Shown piece after piece: positions 1 through 15,819 of a DNA stretch of 26,867 bases. Position 1 is the first letter of the stretch; the number at the start of each line of letters is the position of its first letter. The stretch covers positions 1 through 26,867 of the forward strand of contig CAJVPJ010000371.1 of assembly GCA_910592205.1 (NCBI GenBank). Direction: 5' to 3'. The notes under the pieces are model-generated. The model saw only the letters and a list, made by a program, of their open reading frames with translations, had not been told where the DNA came from and made no database searches. The stretch is from Paraglomus occultum. Lineage: Eukaryota; Glomeromycota; Glomeromycetes; Paraglomerales; Paraglomeraceae. A program made the position numbers and the translations under genes.

Positions 1-66
1 AGAATAAGCCTATGTACCACCCTTTCATTTCTAGATAATCTAGTCTCGAAACGAAAGTTTGATCAA

Positions 67-72
67 TTTATT
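67..72 (-). promoter_or_regulatory. Possible poly(A) signal of the cullin gene
   Basis: An AATAAA hexamer on the minus strand begins about 12 nt after the cullin TAA. It is a match to the canonical signal in very AT-rich DNA, so chance is possible. The 3' UTR continues out of the window. Confidence 0.3.
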
Positions 73-83
73 ATCGCGAAAAC

Positions 84-4255
<4,172 letters not shown>

Positions 4256-5060
4256 TATGAAAAGTATTAAGAAAGGATTTAAACGTCAAGGTTATCTGAC
4301 AGAGTCAAAAAAAGAACAAGGTGCGGGTTGATAATGGGTGCGGGGGGTGGAAGATTTATTTTGATTTGCAACCTTTTTTGCTGCGTAATTTGGAATTAAC
4401 AGAAATTTAACACATGACGTATGATAAAGCTAGCTGTCACAAGGTTTATGACGAGGCTTTTAATTGATTGGAGACAAATTAAAATGAAAGCGACGAGTTG
4501 CGAATTTGAGTTTCAAGAATGGCAAATAATCGATCGGTTCAAATTCACGTCACGTTTGTGTTCTAAACAAGTGAAGAATATAAAGTAATTAAGTGTGTCT
4601 CACAAATATTTCTTTGTCAGAAACAAAGCAGTAAAATACAGACGGATCACAGACATTAACATTTGTTTTCTCAACCGATCTTTTCTGCTGTAATTGCGTG
4701 ATTCTAATTCCAGAATAATATTCTTAATCTCGATCTAATTTTACCTACAACCTTTTGGGCTAGAGTTGCCTTGCGCTTAATTAAGAAATGGGATAGTTTC
4801 GTGACTATCACATTACGTAATCACTTTTTTAACTGTTTGACAAAGGTTGCCCTTCATAAGACTGTCTTGCGAATTTGAGAAAGCAGTGCCCAAAGTAGAT
4901 ATCGTATTCCCGATTGACATTGTACAAATATGAAGTTTGTTTTGATGGCAAGTTACTTAAAGTGTATTTATGCCCACAAGGACGACACGTTATTCTCACC
5001 TACTAGTAAGTAATCGCCGTATTTTGTAGACATGGCTCTATTCGTATTACTGGGTATTTC
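4256..5060. other. Upstream spacer of the cullin gene
   Basis: About 800 bp without a credible open frame on either strand. It should contain the cullin promoter and 5' UTR, but I see no distinctive element that fixes the transcription start. Confidence 0.5.
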
Positions 5061-5196
5061 GGGTCCGGTTCATTTCACCGACAATCGTTTCACCGACAAT
5101 CGTTTCGCCGACAATCATTTCACCGACAAATTTTCGCCAGCATTATTTTGAAATTATCCTTTTTTGGTAAATTTTGTCGGTGAAATGATGCCTCCC
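5061..5196. mobile_element. MITE-like element with terminal inverted repeats and 8-bp target duplication
   Basis: The left end reads GGG followed by a TTCATTTCACCGACAA core. The right end, read on the other strand, is GGG, five differing bases, then TCATTTCACCGACAA. Inside the left arm the 15-bp unit TTTCACCGACAATCG is repeated about four times (5073-5132, units 3 and 4 diverged). The element is flanked by the 8-bp direct repeat GGTATTTC (5053-5060 and 5197-5204), as expected for a target-site duplication. It is 136 bp and has no coding capacity, so it must have been moved by a transposase elsewhere. An 8-bp duplication fits hAT, P or Merlin-type transposases; terminal GG would suit Merlin, but this is inference. 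Confidence 0.7.
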
Positions 5197-5204
5197 GGTA
5201 TTTC

Positions 5205-5719
5205 TACTGTAGATTCAGCAACTATAACAATATTACAAGTTTAGCAGTTTTTGATGCTGAGGTACTTAAATTAGAATTTCTATTTTATTATGCTAAATGA
5301 AATAAAAATCTTACTATTAGAAGAAAGTAAGACACAGTGTATCGCCCCAAAAAGTGTTTGCTAATAATTTTTTACTCGGTTTATAAGTAAAAACACACTT
5401 GTTTTGCTGCAATTGACGTGTCAGCGAATTTTGAGTTATTACATGGAACTATGACCGATGCGAATAAAGCGACGAGATGTGACCAAACCTGCATGCATTA
5501 ATCGACGATACAGTATTCAAAAGGATATTTCTGGCGAAGAATCAACAGGTCGAAATATCAAGATCGGATACGCTCAAAATCTAGCATAACTCGAAAATGC
5601 ATACCAGACCAATAAAAAGAAGCGGACGACTATTTTGACTACCTTTATGACATCGTATTTCATTATAAAATATAAGAAAATTCTGATAGAAAGTACTACG
5701 CACCATGTGATTAATATAC
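5205..5719. other. Spacer with nothing recognised
   Basis: About 500 bp of AT-rich sequence between the small inverted-repeat element and the short open frame at 5720-5929. No coding pattern, tRNA or strong repeat was seen. Confidence 0.4.
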
Positions 5720-5929
5720 TTAGCCACGGAATGGCACTATATCATCTATACTTCCGAGGGAATCTATTGTACAAGTGGTAGTGAATACCAAATCAATCTT
5801 TCGAAGACGGCTATTAAAGGAAATCTCGATGTTCTCTGAAGCAATGTAAAAAGGGTAATCGGAATGCTTGTTAAAGGATCGGGTTAGAGTTAATAATTCC
5901 CCAATACCAACCAGTAAGAGAGCTCGCAT
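5720..5929 (-). CDS. Short open frame, possible secreted peptide, unknown
   Basis: An ATG at 5929 opens 69 codons to a TAA at 5720. The N-terminus MRALLLVGIGELLTL is hydrophobic and could act as a signal peptide; the rest is mixed with one Cys. It lies about 230 bp downstream of, and on the same strand as, the unknown gene at 6160-7235. I recognise no family and cannot exclude a chance frame. Confidence 0.2.
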   Translation of the reverse strand: MRALLLVGIGELLTLTRSFNKHSDYPFYIASENIEISFNSRLRKIDLVFTTTCTIDSLGSIDDIVPFRG

Positions 5930-6159
5930 CAAAAACTTCGTTGAAAAGTAATGAGGTAGATAGCTTATCCATCACACATGTGTTATAAAACAATAAGGCA
6001 ACAAGACATTTAACTTTTGACGCGTGCTATTGAAATCGTCATTCGGAGATTCACCAAATTGTTTTCAGATCATTTTTGCAAGGAGTTAACATATATGAAA
6101 GAGAGGTGGGTAGAACGTTTGGTCGCATATCTACTTCTATAAGCAAAGTGTCTACAGTA

Positions 6160-7235
6160 TTAATAATGATCATGTTGCTCCAAGCTTAGGACCATATTAA
6201 ATTCGAGCGTCCATCCACATCTAAGCACAAGATGTTCATTCCAACTGTCAATCTTACAGTAAACCGGATTATTGTTGACATTCCAATGGATTAGATAGGG
6301 AGCTTGACTGGGTCTGTTGTTTGAGGGGTCGCAGGACTCGGGTTCGGCAAGTAAGGAAGAATTGAATCGGGAAGACCAATCCCAATATTTCAATTTGTAT
6401 TCGATAATAAAGACTTCGTCTGATAATTTCGTCAATTCTGCCCACTCGATAACGTATTCTTCGATAAAATCTTTTTCGCAGATATTCGATTCTTGGGTCG
6501 ATTCGTTGAACAAAAGCAATTTTATATAGGCCATTGTCACAGTCTGAGTTATTAAAAAACACCCAAAAGAATTCAAATTTGATAAGCCACACCGTCTACA
6601 TTTTAAAGCGTAAATTTAAACATAATTACCTCAATCCACACGTTTGGCGGTGGACATCGATTGATAATGGGGTGTATCGTTGAGGAAGCGTCGGCCTTCG
6701 ATACCACATGCCAACGTCAGGTCGAAGCTGGCGCGTTGTGCGATACATATTGCATTAGATACTGTACGCCAATTCGGATTATGTGTCGTGGCTGAAGCAA
6801 TTAGTTTGCCATGTAACTCTCCTTTCGCAAATCCGTCAAATTCGGTAAGATTAATAATGATATTATTGTCCGGCGCAAAGCGAAAGACTATTATAGTATA
6901 CTTGGACTATTACTATCGCGAGGAACTTTTATTCACAAACTAAGGGTTATTACTGTCTACGACTTCGATCACATGAATTTCTGTGTCCGGCACATGATCT
7001 CGACCAATGATTGTGATTGAGATTAGGACGTTATTGATCGCTCGGTTTTTCTAGTAAAGATGCGTAAACTAAAACTTACTTTGATGAAAAGCTTGCTCCT
7101 AATTATTTCTGCGTTATATTTTGCGTGTATTGCTTCATGAACACTTGCATCAGCTTTGTCTAGTCCAGGAAGATTAATCGTGATGACGTCTTTAATTTTC
7201 CTTTTCTTTAGTACTTGTTCAATCTTCGCGAGGAT
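6160..7235 (-). CDS. Unknown multi-exon gene or gene relic (5' end not found)
   Basis: Four segments join in one frame: 7235-7080, 7050-6954, 6887-6640 and 6543-6160, totalling 885 nt (294 codons and a TAA). The 66-bp intron 6888-6953 is GT-AG, and all stops in that interval fall inside it. The last intron (6544-6639) uses a GTGGAT donor, the same type as cullin intron 13; if it is not spliced, the frame stops at TGA 6633. The first intron would be only 29 bp (7051-7079), unusually short for a fungus, and no start codon was found. Upstream, the frame continues through 7325-7241 but meets TAA, TAA and TAG clustered at 7236-7253. The product has a basic, helix-prone first segment (VLKKRKIKDV), then IIGRDHVPDTE, FRFAPDNN and an acidic, Trp-rich C-terminus. 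I know no matching family. Part of it is copied at 23153-23240. A decayed copy is possible. Confidence 0.38.
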
Positions 7236-8142
7236 CTATTATGATCGTTAACCATACTCTTGCAATTGTTCGTAAACAGTCTTAAACACTATTGAAGTAC
7301 CATATTGACTTTGGCGGTTTGTCTAGTTTCGAGAGTGACGGCATCTGATTTTTCTGATTGAAGCTCATGTTAAAAGGTTTAGGAAAGAAACAAGAAACAT
7401 TACCTTTATACAGAGAATTGATGATGATGAGAAAAATAATGTTTCCAGAACCATCTACTGTACCACATACGTCATGTATCATGCATTCACGTGGTAAAGT
7501 TGGGAGGTTGACTCACTACGAACGTGCATTAATATTGCCAACGATACCCTCCGGCATGACTTTGAAATCGCCAGTTTTGTGTTGTGCTTCAGCCAAAGAT
7601 GGAAATTCTCAAAAGAATCCATCATCAAAAATCTGTTACAGAACATTGACACATTCAGTCATCCTCAACTCTGAGACACATAGCATGCTGAATATGTTTT
7701 TTTTAGTGTACACCATGCAAGATTAGTCACTTTATTATTAGTATTGGTAGAATCACTATCAATATGGTTCACAAAATTACTCAAACCTCATTGCCCAATT
7801 ACCTCCATTGATCGTCAATGAAGCATGAAAGTAACTTGTAGCTTGAATATGAAAACGCAATCCATTAACTGAAGATGACGCAAGTAACATTAGCCTGATT
7901 ATTGAATTATTTTAATATTAAAACATGAATATTGCTAGATACCAGCAAAAAAACACTGACAATACTGTGATCCTAATTTCCTATGCCAAAATTCTTGGCT
8001 AATCTATCTCTGGATAGGGGCAAAGCTCCATTGCAGAGCAATAAAGAACACCATATAACTGAGACTTTTGCTAACAAGGTTGATGCACTGTGCACAGCTC
8101 CACTGATATTATCAAGCTAAATTCAGATCCTTCTTACAAGAC

Positions 8143-8343
8143 ATGCAAACATTGTTAGATACAAAGTGCCCTGCCTCACAGAATAAATCTCCAAGTATTA
8201 CTTATACTGAGGAAGAATTCAATACACGATTAAAAGAAGAAACTGATGCATTACAACTAAAATTTATTAAATTTATCAATATTAAAGCTTCAAAGCAAAA
8301 AATACTAGAAATTAGCACAGGTAAGACTACTCTCAATTATTAA
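8143..8343 (+). pseudogene. Charged open frame inside the CpG-depleted block
   Basis: From ATG 8143 there are 66 codons, rich in Lys and Glu, with helix-forming stretches such as YTEEEFNTRLKEETDAL. A GTAAGA donor-like site at about 8321 suggests the frame could be one exon of a longer gene. It sits inside the CpG-poor block, so it is more likely a remnant of a mobile element's gene than a live host gene. No family recognised. Confidence 0.2.
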
Positions 8344-8559
8344 TTAAGCTGCTGATTTGTTTCTGAGATCTGTTCCAGTCATGTATTATATATATACACC
8401 ATCCAGTATTTAGTATCTCTAAAATGACACATTTCAGATAGTCTTATTCTCAACTGATTTATGAATGCCATCTTACTATTATGAAATTAGTATTGCAAAT
8501 TACACATGACACACTTTTCAACCTTTTCCTGAGTACTCATGCCACCTATTGTATATATT

Positions 8560-9010
8560 AATATATGTAACATTTTAGACAGAAAATTGGGCAGAAAATA
8601 CTATTGTAATTTTAATCTATATAATATGTCAGCTTCAAATTTAGGCAAAAAATGGGTCACTTGAATTAAAAAATACTAATGTAATCTCTATATATGTAAC
8701 ATCTCAGCCAGGCATGTTTTCAAAATTAGGCAGAGATGTGTCGTTTTGAATTGAAAAATACTAATTCAATCTCAAAATGTGTAACATGCCAACCAGGTAT
8801 TTCTTCAAAATTAGGCAAAATGTGTCATTTTGAATTACAAATACCAATTTAATCTCAATATATGTAACATGTAAGCCAGGAACATTTTCAAAATTAAGCA
8901 GAAATGAGTTGTTTTTGAATTAAAAACACCAATTTAATCTCAATATATGCGCATTTTCAAAATTAAGCAGAAATGAGTGGTTTTTGAATTAAAATCATTA
9001 ATTTTATCTC
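8560..9010. repeat. Tandem repeat cluster 1, unit about 83-85 bp
   Basis: Successive units start with GTAAC at 8567, 8696, 8781 and 8864, followed by partial copies to about 9010. Each contains a CCAGGCATGTTTTCAAAATT-like core, an AGGCAGA/AAGCAGA step, TGTCGTTTTGAATT or a decayed form, and ends AATCTCAATATAT. The units match those of cluster 2 at 10120-10500 in the same orientation. Confidence 0.8.
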
Positions 9011-10119
9011 TATATATAAAAGTGTTATTAAATAAGCATTAATATTAATATCAATGTCAACCACAATTTATAGCAATTATAGAAATTTGTCCTATCATTA
9101 TTTATAGTATTCATCTGTCATAAGAGTTCTGATAACCATTTGTATGGGCACCCCATAATAGGGAGGAGTAGTCATAAGAGATTTGTCAATTAAATTAAAA
9201 TAGGCATTAACAATTACATTGTTTTGCCCTTTTCCTTCATTGTAATCACAATAGGGACCCTATAATATTCACCTTTACTCAGGCAACAAGGCTTTTCAAA
9301 ACATTCCAGCTTATTTACTGTTCACTTGTAATTAAGTTTGATCTCTATTGGATTATCTTTATCAGTCTGTCAGTTTTTGGATTACTTTCCTGTAATGCGC
9401 AAAATATACTACAGTAATTCTATAGCAAAAATTCAACCAAATAACCAAATAACCAATATTAATATGATGTATACTAATACATACTGTGTTCTTCTATTTT
9501 TCTTCTCAAGTTTTCAACTTCCTCTTGTTGAAAGTTTTATCCACCCACTTCAAAAATTAATAACGGTATCACAAAAGGAAGTCTTAACAATTACCTGCAT
9601 GGAGTACTGCTAAAAACTCTTACGTATTATATGGGGCATGACTCATCATCGTGAATTGAAACTTTCGAAGTCTACCTCCGTGGGGATTTTCCACGGCTAT
9701 TGACTAGCTTTAAAAGAATCAGTAAGTTGCGGTACCACAAGAAGAAGCCAAAACCCAAAGGTCAGAATAATCTGTAATCCACTACCATATTATACGCACC
9801 TTTCAAGTTACGAATTCTGGGGTTTCAAAGTCACGTCCGCGTTCAACTTGCAAGGGAGAGAAAACAAGAAACTTACTGTAGAACCTGCGTTTAAGTTATC
9901 TTTTGCAAAAACTTGTCTTCACCGCACCGTTAAAAGGCTTTTTGAGGCTATGGTCGTCATGCTGTGCTGGACTTATGAACTAATGTATAGAACATGGTTG
10001 AGAACCGACACAGCCGTTGATAATGCTCAAAGAGACGCGAGATAGAGATAATAATAACAACACAAAACGTTTGTCAATAAATCTGTGCACGCGTCAAACA
10101 ATATATTTAACATCTCATA
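9011..10119. other. Spacer between the two repeat clusters
   Basis: About 1.1 kb. The left half (to 9622) belongs to the CpG-poor block; the right half is ordinary AT-rich DNA. Open frames at 9338-9613 and 9848-10045 show no recognisable family and no splice support. The direct repeat GTCATAAGAG occurs twice near 9118 and 9169. Confidence 0.4.
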
Positions 10120-10500
10120 CAGAAGAAATGCGTCGTTTTTAAAATGTAACCGCTATCTATGTAACATTTCCGCCAGGCTTGTTTTCAAAAGTAAGCGGAA
10201 CTGTATCGTTTAGAATTAAAAAAGGTAACATTCCAGCCAGGCATGTTTTCAAAGTTAGACGGAAGCGTGTCGTTTAGAATCAAAAAATACAACATGTCAG
10301 CAAGGTACGTTTTCAAAATTAAGCGGACACGTGTCGTTTAGGATTAATGTAATCTCAATATATGTAACACGCCAGCTAGGTATGTTTTCAAAATTAGGCA
10401 AAAGGTGTCGTTTAAGATTAAAAAAATACTAACTTAATCTCAATATATGTAAAATTTCAACTAGAAACGCTTTCAAAAATGTGTCATTTTGAATATTGCA
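10120..10500. repeat. Tandem repeat cluster 2, same family, unit 63-85 bp
   Basis: GTAAC-type unit starts occur at 10161, 10225, about 10288 (changed to ACAAC), 10364 and 10449 (GTAAA). Units share the GCCAGGCATGTTTTCAAA core with cluster 1. Here the steps AGCGGA and GTGTCGTTTAG keep CpG, where cluster 1 mostly has AGCAGA and GTCATTTTG. Confidence 0.8.
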
Positions 10501-13500
10501 GTATGGCTAAAATGTGTTATTTTTAAACTAATACTCAGATACTGAATGCTGAATGTGGTCAGATTTAAAGCTGGCAGTTTTGGCTATTATTTATTTGGTG
10601 TGTTAATAGATAGGCACAAATTTGTAAAAGCTTTGCTAGAAACACTTATTTGATAGTAAAGATTTGACAATGTGGCTATATTAATATTATCAAATAGGCC
10701 ATATTAATATTGCAAAAATAAACATTGCTGGTGACACTATAGTAATTTATTCTATCAAAGTTGCAGTATCATGCGTACGTCTACGGTCAGTTCTAGCTTA
10801 ACTTTTAGCAAAACGGTGGCTAGCACTTGCAGACTTTGTAATAGAATTCTGAATGAGCCTAATTCATTATCAATGCAGATAACATCATAATATGTCTTCC
10901 ATCAAAAAGAAAGTTGGGCCTTTTGCTGTTGACAGGTGAAACGAACAAATAGACCCCCTTTCACCATCCTACTTCCAACGAGATTTCATACTTACAAAAC
11001 ATTAACATTAACATTGCCATTTGCCATAATAATAATAATGATGATGAAAGGAATATAGGTAATATACATAAATGGCAAGTATCCATGCAATTGCGCCATA
11101 AATCAAGTTTATGCTTACCAAACAAAAATTTCACAATGTCATTATTATTTAATGTTTCCAGTCTCCCAAATGCGTCGAATAGTACAAATCGAACGTAGAA
11201 GGGAAGATCTTTTGTCAATTTGATCCGCACTTTCCAAACTTTGGTAAAAAAACTTGGGTATATTTACCTTAATTAATTCGGATTTAAAGTTTACATAAAC
11301 AAATAATAGTAAATGATTATGATCAGATAATAAAGTTACACATTGGTATACAGTATATACTGGGTTTTATACCATGGAGAATGACCCCTGTCGATCTTCA
11401 TAATACGTTTGAACCCCCAAAAATTTCCGCCGATGTTTGATCTACAAATTATTATGCGCCGAATAGCTTCTTAATTCATGGGGCGTTAAACTCGTATTGG
11501 AATAATTAATAATTATCCAGGTTACTAATATTGTTTATATTCTGCCCTCGTGCAAAGCGTGCAAAGCGTGCAAAGCTTAATTAAAAAGGGGGGTGGGGAC
11601 GATTTAATAAACAATGTTGATTTGCACACTTTTGTTTCAGAAATTAAAATGAAAAATTGAATGTTTGATTAGCGTTTAAAATAACTGAAACTTTGACGAT
11701 ACTTATGCCGAATAATATTAATAGATACTAGCTGCACAACGTAATTATTATGTAAAATGAGAACATCTTCGTCGTGCTTGCTTTCTGTATGACAGGATTC
11801 GGCATTTATGTTTATGATTGTCGAAAAACGTATTAGCCATATTACTAATTAAGTTGTTATTAAAATGTACACTCAGCCACGACATTTAATATATATTAAT
11901 TAGTTATTTTTGCTCCAAATCGGGATGGATTGTCAAGGGCATCCTTGGCACATTGGGGGCGTTGCTGGATGCAGTTTAATGTGTCATTGCCCTTATTACA
12001 TTACAGAAATCCAGTTCGCTTAATAAGATGTTTCATTACGAGAAAACAATTATGTGGAAACCTTGTCTGTTTGTATTCAGCTTTTTTTTTTTTAATATGA
12101 CGACTGAACACAAAGAAGATCAAGTGTTCCTTGTCGTTATAATATGGTATACACCCGAGCCACTGGGACCCAAGCATGTTTCGCTCATTTATGTATTATA
12201 GACTTACGCTGACTTTTTTACCGTGTGACTTTCCCTTTCTCCTCGCTTTCCGACCATATGTTTCCGCTTTTCGAGTTTATTGGCTTATGACCGGAATAGG
12301 CTAACAAGCGCCTAAACAATACTGCCCGTGCGCGGCATGTCGGATAAAGAAGAGCCCTCAATTCGACAATAACGGTAAACTGATATCTATGTGTGACCAT
12401 CAACAGTCTTTGTTTTATTTTTAGCTTGTTAAAGATGCAAGCATGTAATATGTAATAGATCGAACATTCTGAACAGGCAGTTAGAATGAAATTTTTACAA
12501 GACAATACTTGTCGATAATCGGTATTTGTTGCGTAACCTCTGGTAGCAAATTTGCGCACCCCTCAAACGTTCAACTAATAAATGAATGTATTATTATTGC
12601 AGATGCAGTTTGATTACACAATGTCTTTAATATTACTATATTAGCCTTATGAGATTGATACATCATTGTGATTTTTTGTATCACAAATCCCTTTGACATA
12701 CCAACACTATGTAAGTTAATTAAAGAGTCAAACCAAATTTAGGTAAATTAAGTTTCCGACCTAATGGATATGATATCTGAAATGTAGGGATGATATCCTA
12801 AATATCGCGGAAGTTAATATTTCCGACTGCGGGCAGATATGAATAGTAATAGTAAATAAACACAAACGTACTATTGTCTGAACTGCAGCGATCAATTCCA
12901 TCAAATACAAGATCTCTAGTATTGTTCCGAGCCTAGCTGGCGTAACTATTCACAAGAATGATGTCTTGAAAAAGCTAGCCTGTAAAATTTTATTAAACTG
13001 ATAACTGATAACCAAAAACGGCAATTATGGTTTCTCTCATATTCGGCATAGAATGACTATAATGTTCGAATTTCAAAATGTTACATATTGTAACATAGCC
13101 ACTACATGACAGCACGACAGTATCTTAAAGAACAAGACAACGGAATGCAATCGTATGATCTCAAGTGTCTCATTTGTAATACTGATAATAATCAAAATTA
13201 TGCCTGTTCAACAATGTGGGTGGGCGTTTAATTACGAAATCTAAAGACGGAGCAAATGACTATCAAAAAGAGATTACCAACGTGTTGAACAAGGACACGC
13301 ATAAACAAAGAAAACGGGTAACCCGGACTAGATGGACTGACTACAAACGCAATGTCGTAAACTCGTACAAGCAACAATGAAATACAACTTTTTGATAACC
13401 CCCGTAATAATTCCGATTCCAACTAAAAAATTATCCCCATCATAAATATGCAAATGTCAGAAAATTATTAAATTTAAGGTTACGTAAAACCCGATAGAAT

Positions 13501-15815
13501 GATACAATTCATTTTCTGATTAGTTTAGCATCGATCACATTTCATCGTTTTCCGGTAACACATACACATCTTGAAAAGATACCATATGATCTCGCAACTT
13601 TATCATTTATCCATCTATTTTTTTTAGTAGCCCTGACCCTTTTACCATGCTGCGCTCTTGTTATCAGTCTCATCTGGACGCCCGTTGAAGATCATAGTTA
13701 AATGAGAAAAATTCTATTCATAGTAATAGCAAATATGCATTGTGCAGATCCGGAATGGCGTCATGCAAATCTCGAGCAATACGAAAAAAAAGGCCCCAAG
13801 TTTTTTCCAAACATACGATTCGACTCGCCCAAATAAAAGCCGTCTAGCTAATCCGACCTAACTGTGTAAAGATTCCGGCATCGAAACCCCTCCCGCTCGG
13901 ATGTGTTTTCCCACGCTTATTAAGGCATTTGCTTCTTATCTCGATTGCTACGGAAGCTACATGCATGTATATAACCAAGTTTTTTTTAACGACTTATATC
14001 CAGTCTGTATGACTATACTTTTTACAAACACAGTATAGCGTATGATCGATCGACAGTCGATAATTAAAAGAGAAGGGGAAAAAAAAACTCCCCTGCCCGA
14101 TTTCTGAACTTGGCAATTAAATTAACGGGGGCGCAAATAGAAAAAAAAACGCCTTTTTTTATTCTTACCCAGGTTACCAAGTAGGTAAGTAACCGTGGAA
14201 ATTACTTGATTGGATGAGATACTCGGCCAAGGATTTGCGTCTTTCGATGGTTGAAGATCTGCAGTATGTATGCAACAAAAGTAATGTAATGGACGAGACA
14301 ACGGTTATCTCCATTATCCAGGTATCGCATCGACCAGTACTGAGTATTTCCCTTCACTCTGTTCTCTTGTTCGTTTCTCGTATACTCAACCAGTGCCTTT
14401 CCCACTTTTTCACATGATAAGTAAAAAAGTCAGGGATTTATATATGATCGTTACACCATTTTTCTAATCAATATGGTCATTCTCTTGTACCTGTTCTTTG
14501 CAAGCCACATGTCTTTCAGATGAAAATGCGCCTGCTCGTTTACATAATCTGAAAGTTTCTAGATATGGGATGGAATATGTAATACGAAGAAGGGAAAAGC
14601 GGAGTTGCCACTCGGAAACAAGTCGATTGGTAAGCTTGTGTGTGTGAACGTTAAAAATATTTCAGTATTTTTTTATCTGTCGAATCTTTTTTACTTTTGC
14701 AATTGAGAAAAGGGGGGGTGGGACGGCGTTATCTGACAGTCTTGACAAAATGGGATCACATAAACTAAACAAATGAGGTGAAGTATGAACAATATGAATC
14801 GAGTTTAGTAACGAATCGGGTTTAGTCGCTGGTTATTTAATCATCACTAGTATTGAATGTATGAAAATTACCGTATAAAGCATCCGATATGCAAAACCCC
14901 ATTTCAATATACACTCTTGTAAGTTGGTGTTTTACCCACACACTCGGATGGACCTCAACCTTAATCCAATGTGCAACGTACCCATTTTTTTCGCCTCGGC
15001 GAGAAAAACTTTAAAAATCGAATCGATACAGCATTGGTTAAAATACCAGGATTGGGAAAAAAATCATAGTTAGTGTTTGAGAGCCATGATTAGTGCATTT
15101 AATAATGGCGTGTTGTTGTATAACGAGTTATCTTTCCAAACAACGCCCCCGTAATTCAGGCTATACCTTTCTCACCACAGTAGCTACTTAATTTAGATAC
15201 GCCTTTGTTTTCAGAATGTTTATCAAGACAGAGATATACTTGTCGACGGGAGAACATGGGATAGAAAAAGAATTACAAATCTCTTCATGAATAGTCATCA
15301 ATTAATTGAAATGCATTTGAAAAACTATTATTGTAATTGCCGTTGTGTTTGTACATGCAAGATAACCTCGAAATAGCAATATTTTCCGCGGACGATGTCC
15401 TTAAGATTTGACGATTCATTCAATTACAATTAATTTACAACAATTAATTATGCATGTGCATTAATTCCCCAAAGACCATGTACATTTAAAATATACATGT
15501 GTTTTTATTATTAAAGAGAACCTAATTTTTTTTCTTTACTATTAGAGAAGATGGCAATCAAAATGGTAATGTTTTCATTCATTCATGCACAGCACCCTTT
15601 TTTTTATGTAGATAAATCATGCAGTGCAACAATGTTGGAGGAATGAAGATACGGCGATGCGATTGTCCATTGCTAAACTGCATTCTACTGGTCATAGCTG
15701 ATGAGAAAAGTAAAAGGGTGAGGATATCAAGACAAAGGGATAAGGGCTTGGAGTTTTCTCCGGACAAAAGCGCTCGTATGAGTGTTGTGTACAAACCATT
15801 GTGTATATACGCATT
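10501..15815. other. Long gene-poor spacer
   Basis: Over 5 kb of AT-rich DNA with no gene I can support. The first 270 bp (to about 10772) contain no CpG, and TATTAATATT motifs recur near 10677-10710. A 9-bp tandem repeat is at 11549-11575 and several poly-A/T runs lie between 13.9 and 14.2 kb. Short exon-like frames near 11119-11229 (-), 13190-13380 (+) and 14214-14305 (+) were examined and not accepted. Confidence 0.4.
11549..11575. repeat. 9-bp tandem repeat, three copies
   Basis: CGTGCAAAG is repeated three times exactly in a non-coding stretch, just before an AATTAAAAAG run and a G-rich patch. It is a simple minisatellite. Confidence 0.85.
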
Positions 15816-15819
15816 GTGT

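Larger units (their letters stand above)
7571..9622. repeat. CpG-depleted block, probable decayed repeat
   Basis: Between the CpG at 7569-7570 and that at 9623-9624 I count only 8 CpG in about 2.05 kb, whereas the DNA on both sides has many per 100 bp. TpG and CpA are abundant. Abrupt edges and loss of CpG are expected of a methylated transposon or of a repeat-directed mutation process. The block includes repeat cluster 1 (8560-9010) and broken open frames at 7358-7726 and 8143-8343, but no intact transposase or polymerase I can name. Confidence 0.6.

Noticed and set aside
6680-6943. Plus-strand 87-codon frame
   Set aside because: The opposite strand gives the better coding pattern and fits a spliced model, so this is treated as an antisense shadow.
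6160-7330. Reading TAA and TAG as glutamine to make one long frame
   Set aside because: The cullin gene in the same window stops at TAA precisely at the conserved family end and has no internal TAA or TAG in 769 codons, so the standard code applies.
7358-7726. Plus-strand 122-codon frame
   Set aside because: The frame changes character along its length, a second frame looks equally good for part of it, and it enters the CpG-depleted block. It is probably a repeat relic; no family recognised.
9656-9778. Short plus-strand frame ending in a basic tail (YHKKKPKPKG), reminiscent of small ribosomal proteins
   Set aside because: Only about 40 codons, preceded by a stop, with no start and no identifiable partner exon.
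11119-11229. Minus-strand exon-like frame (PFYVRFVLFDAFGRLET) with a GTAAGC donor
   Set aside because: Only 37 codons and no neighbouring exon that keeps phase; cannot be told from chance.
12218-12559. Minus-strand 113-codon frame
   Set aside because: Composition looks like random AT-rich translation, with no domain, splice or repeat support.
13190-13380. Plus-strand frame of about 60 codons with a Lys/Arg-rich end (RKRVTRTRWTDYKRN)
   Set aside because: No start, no clear acceptor, and no family; the opposite strand is open too.
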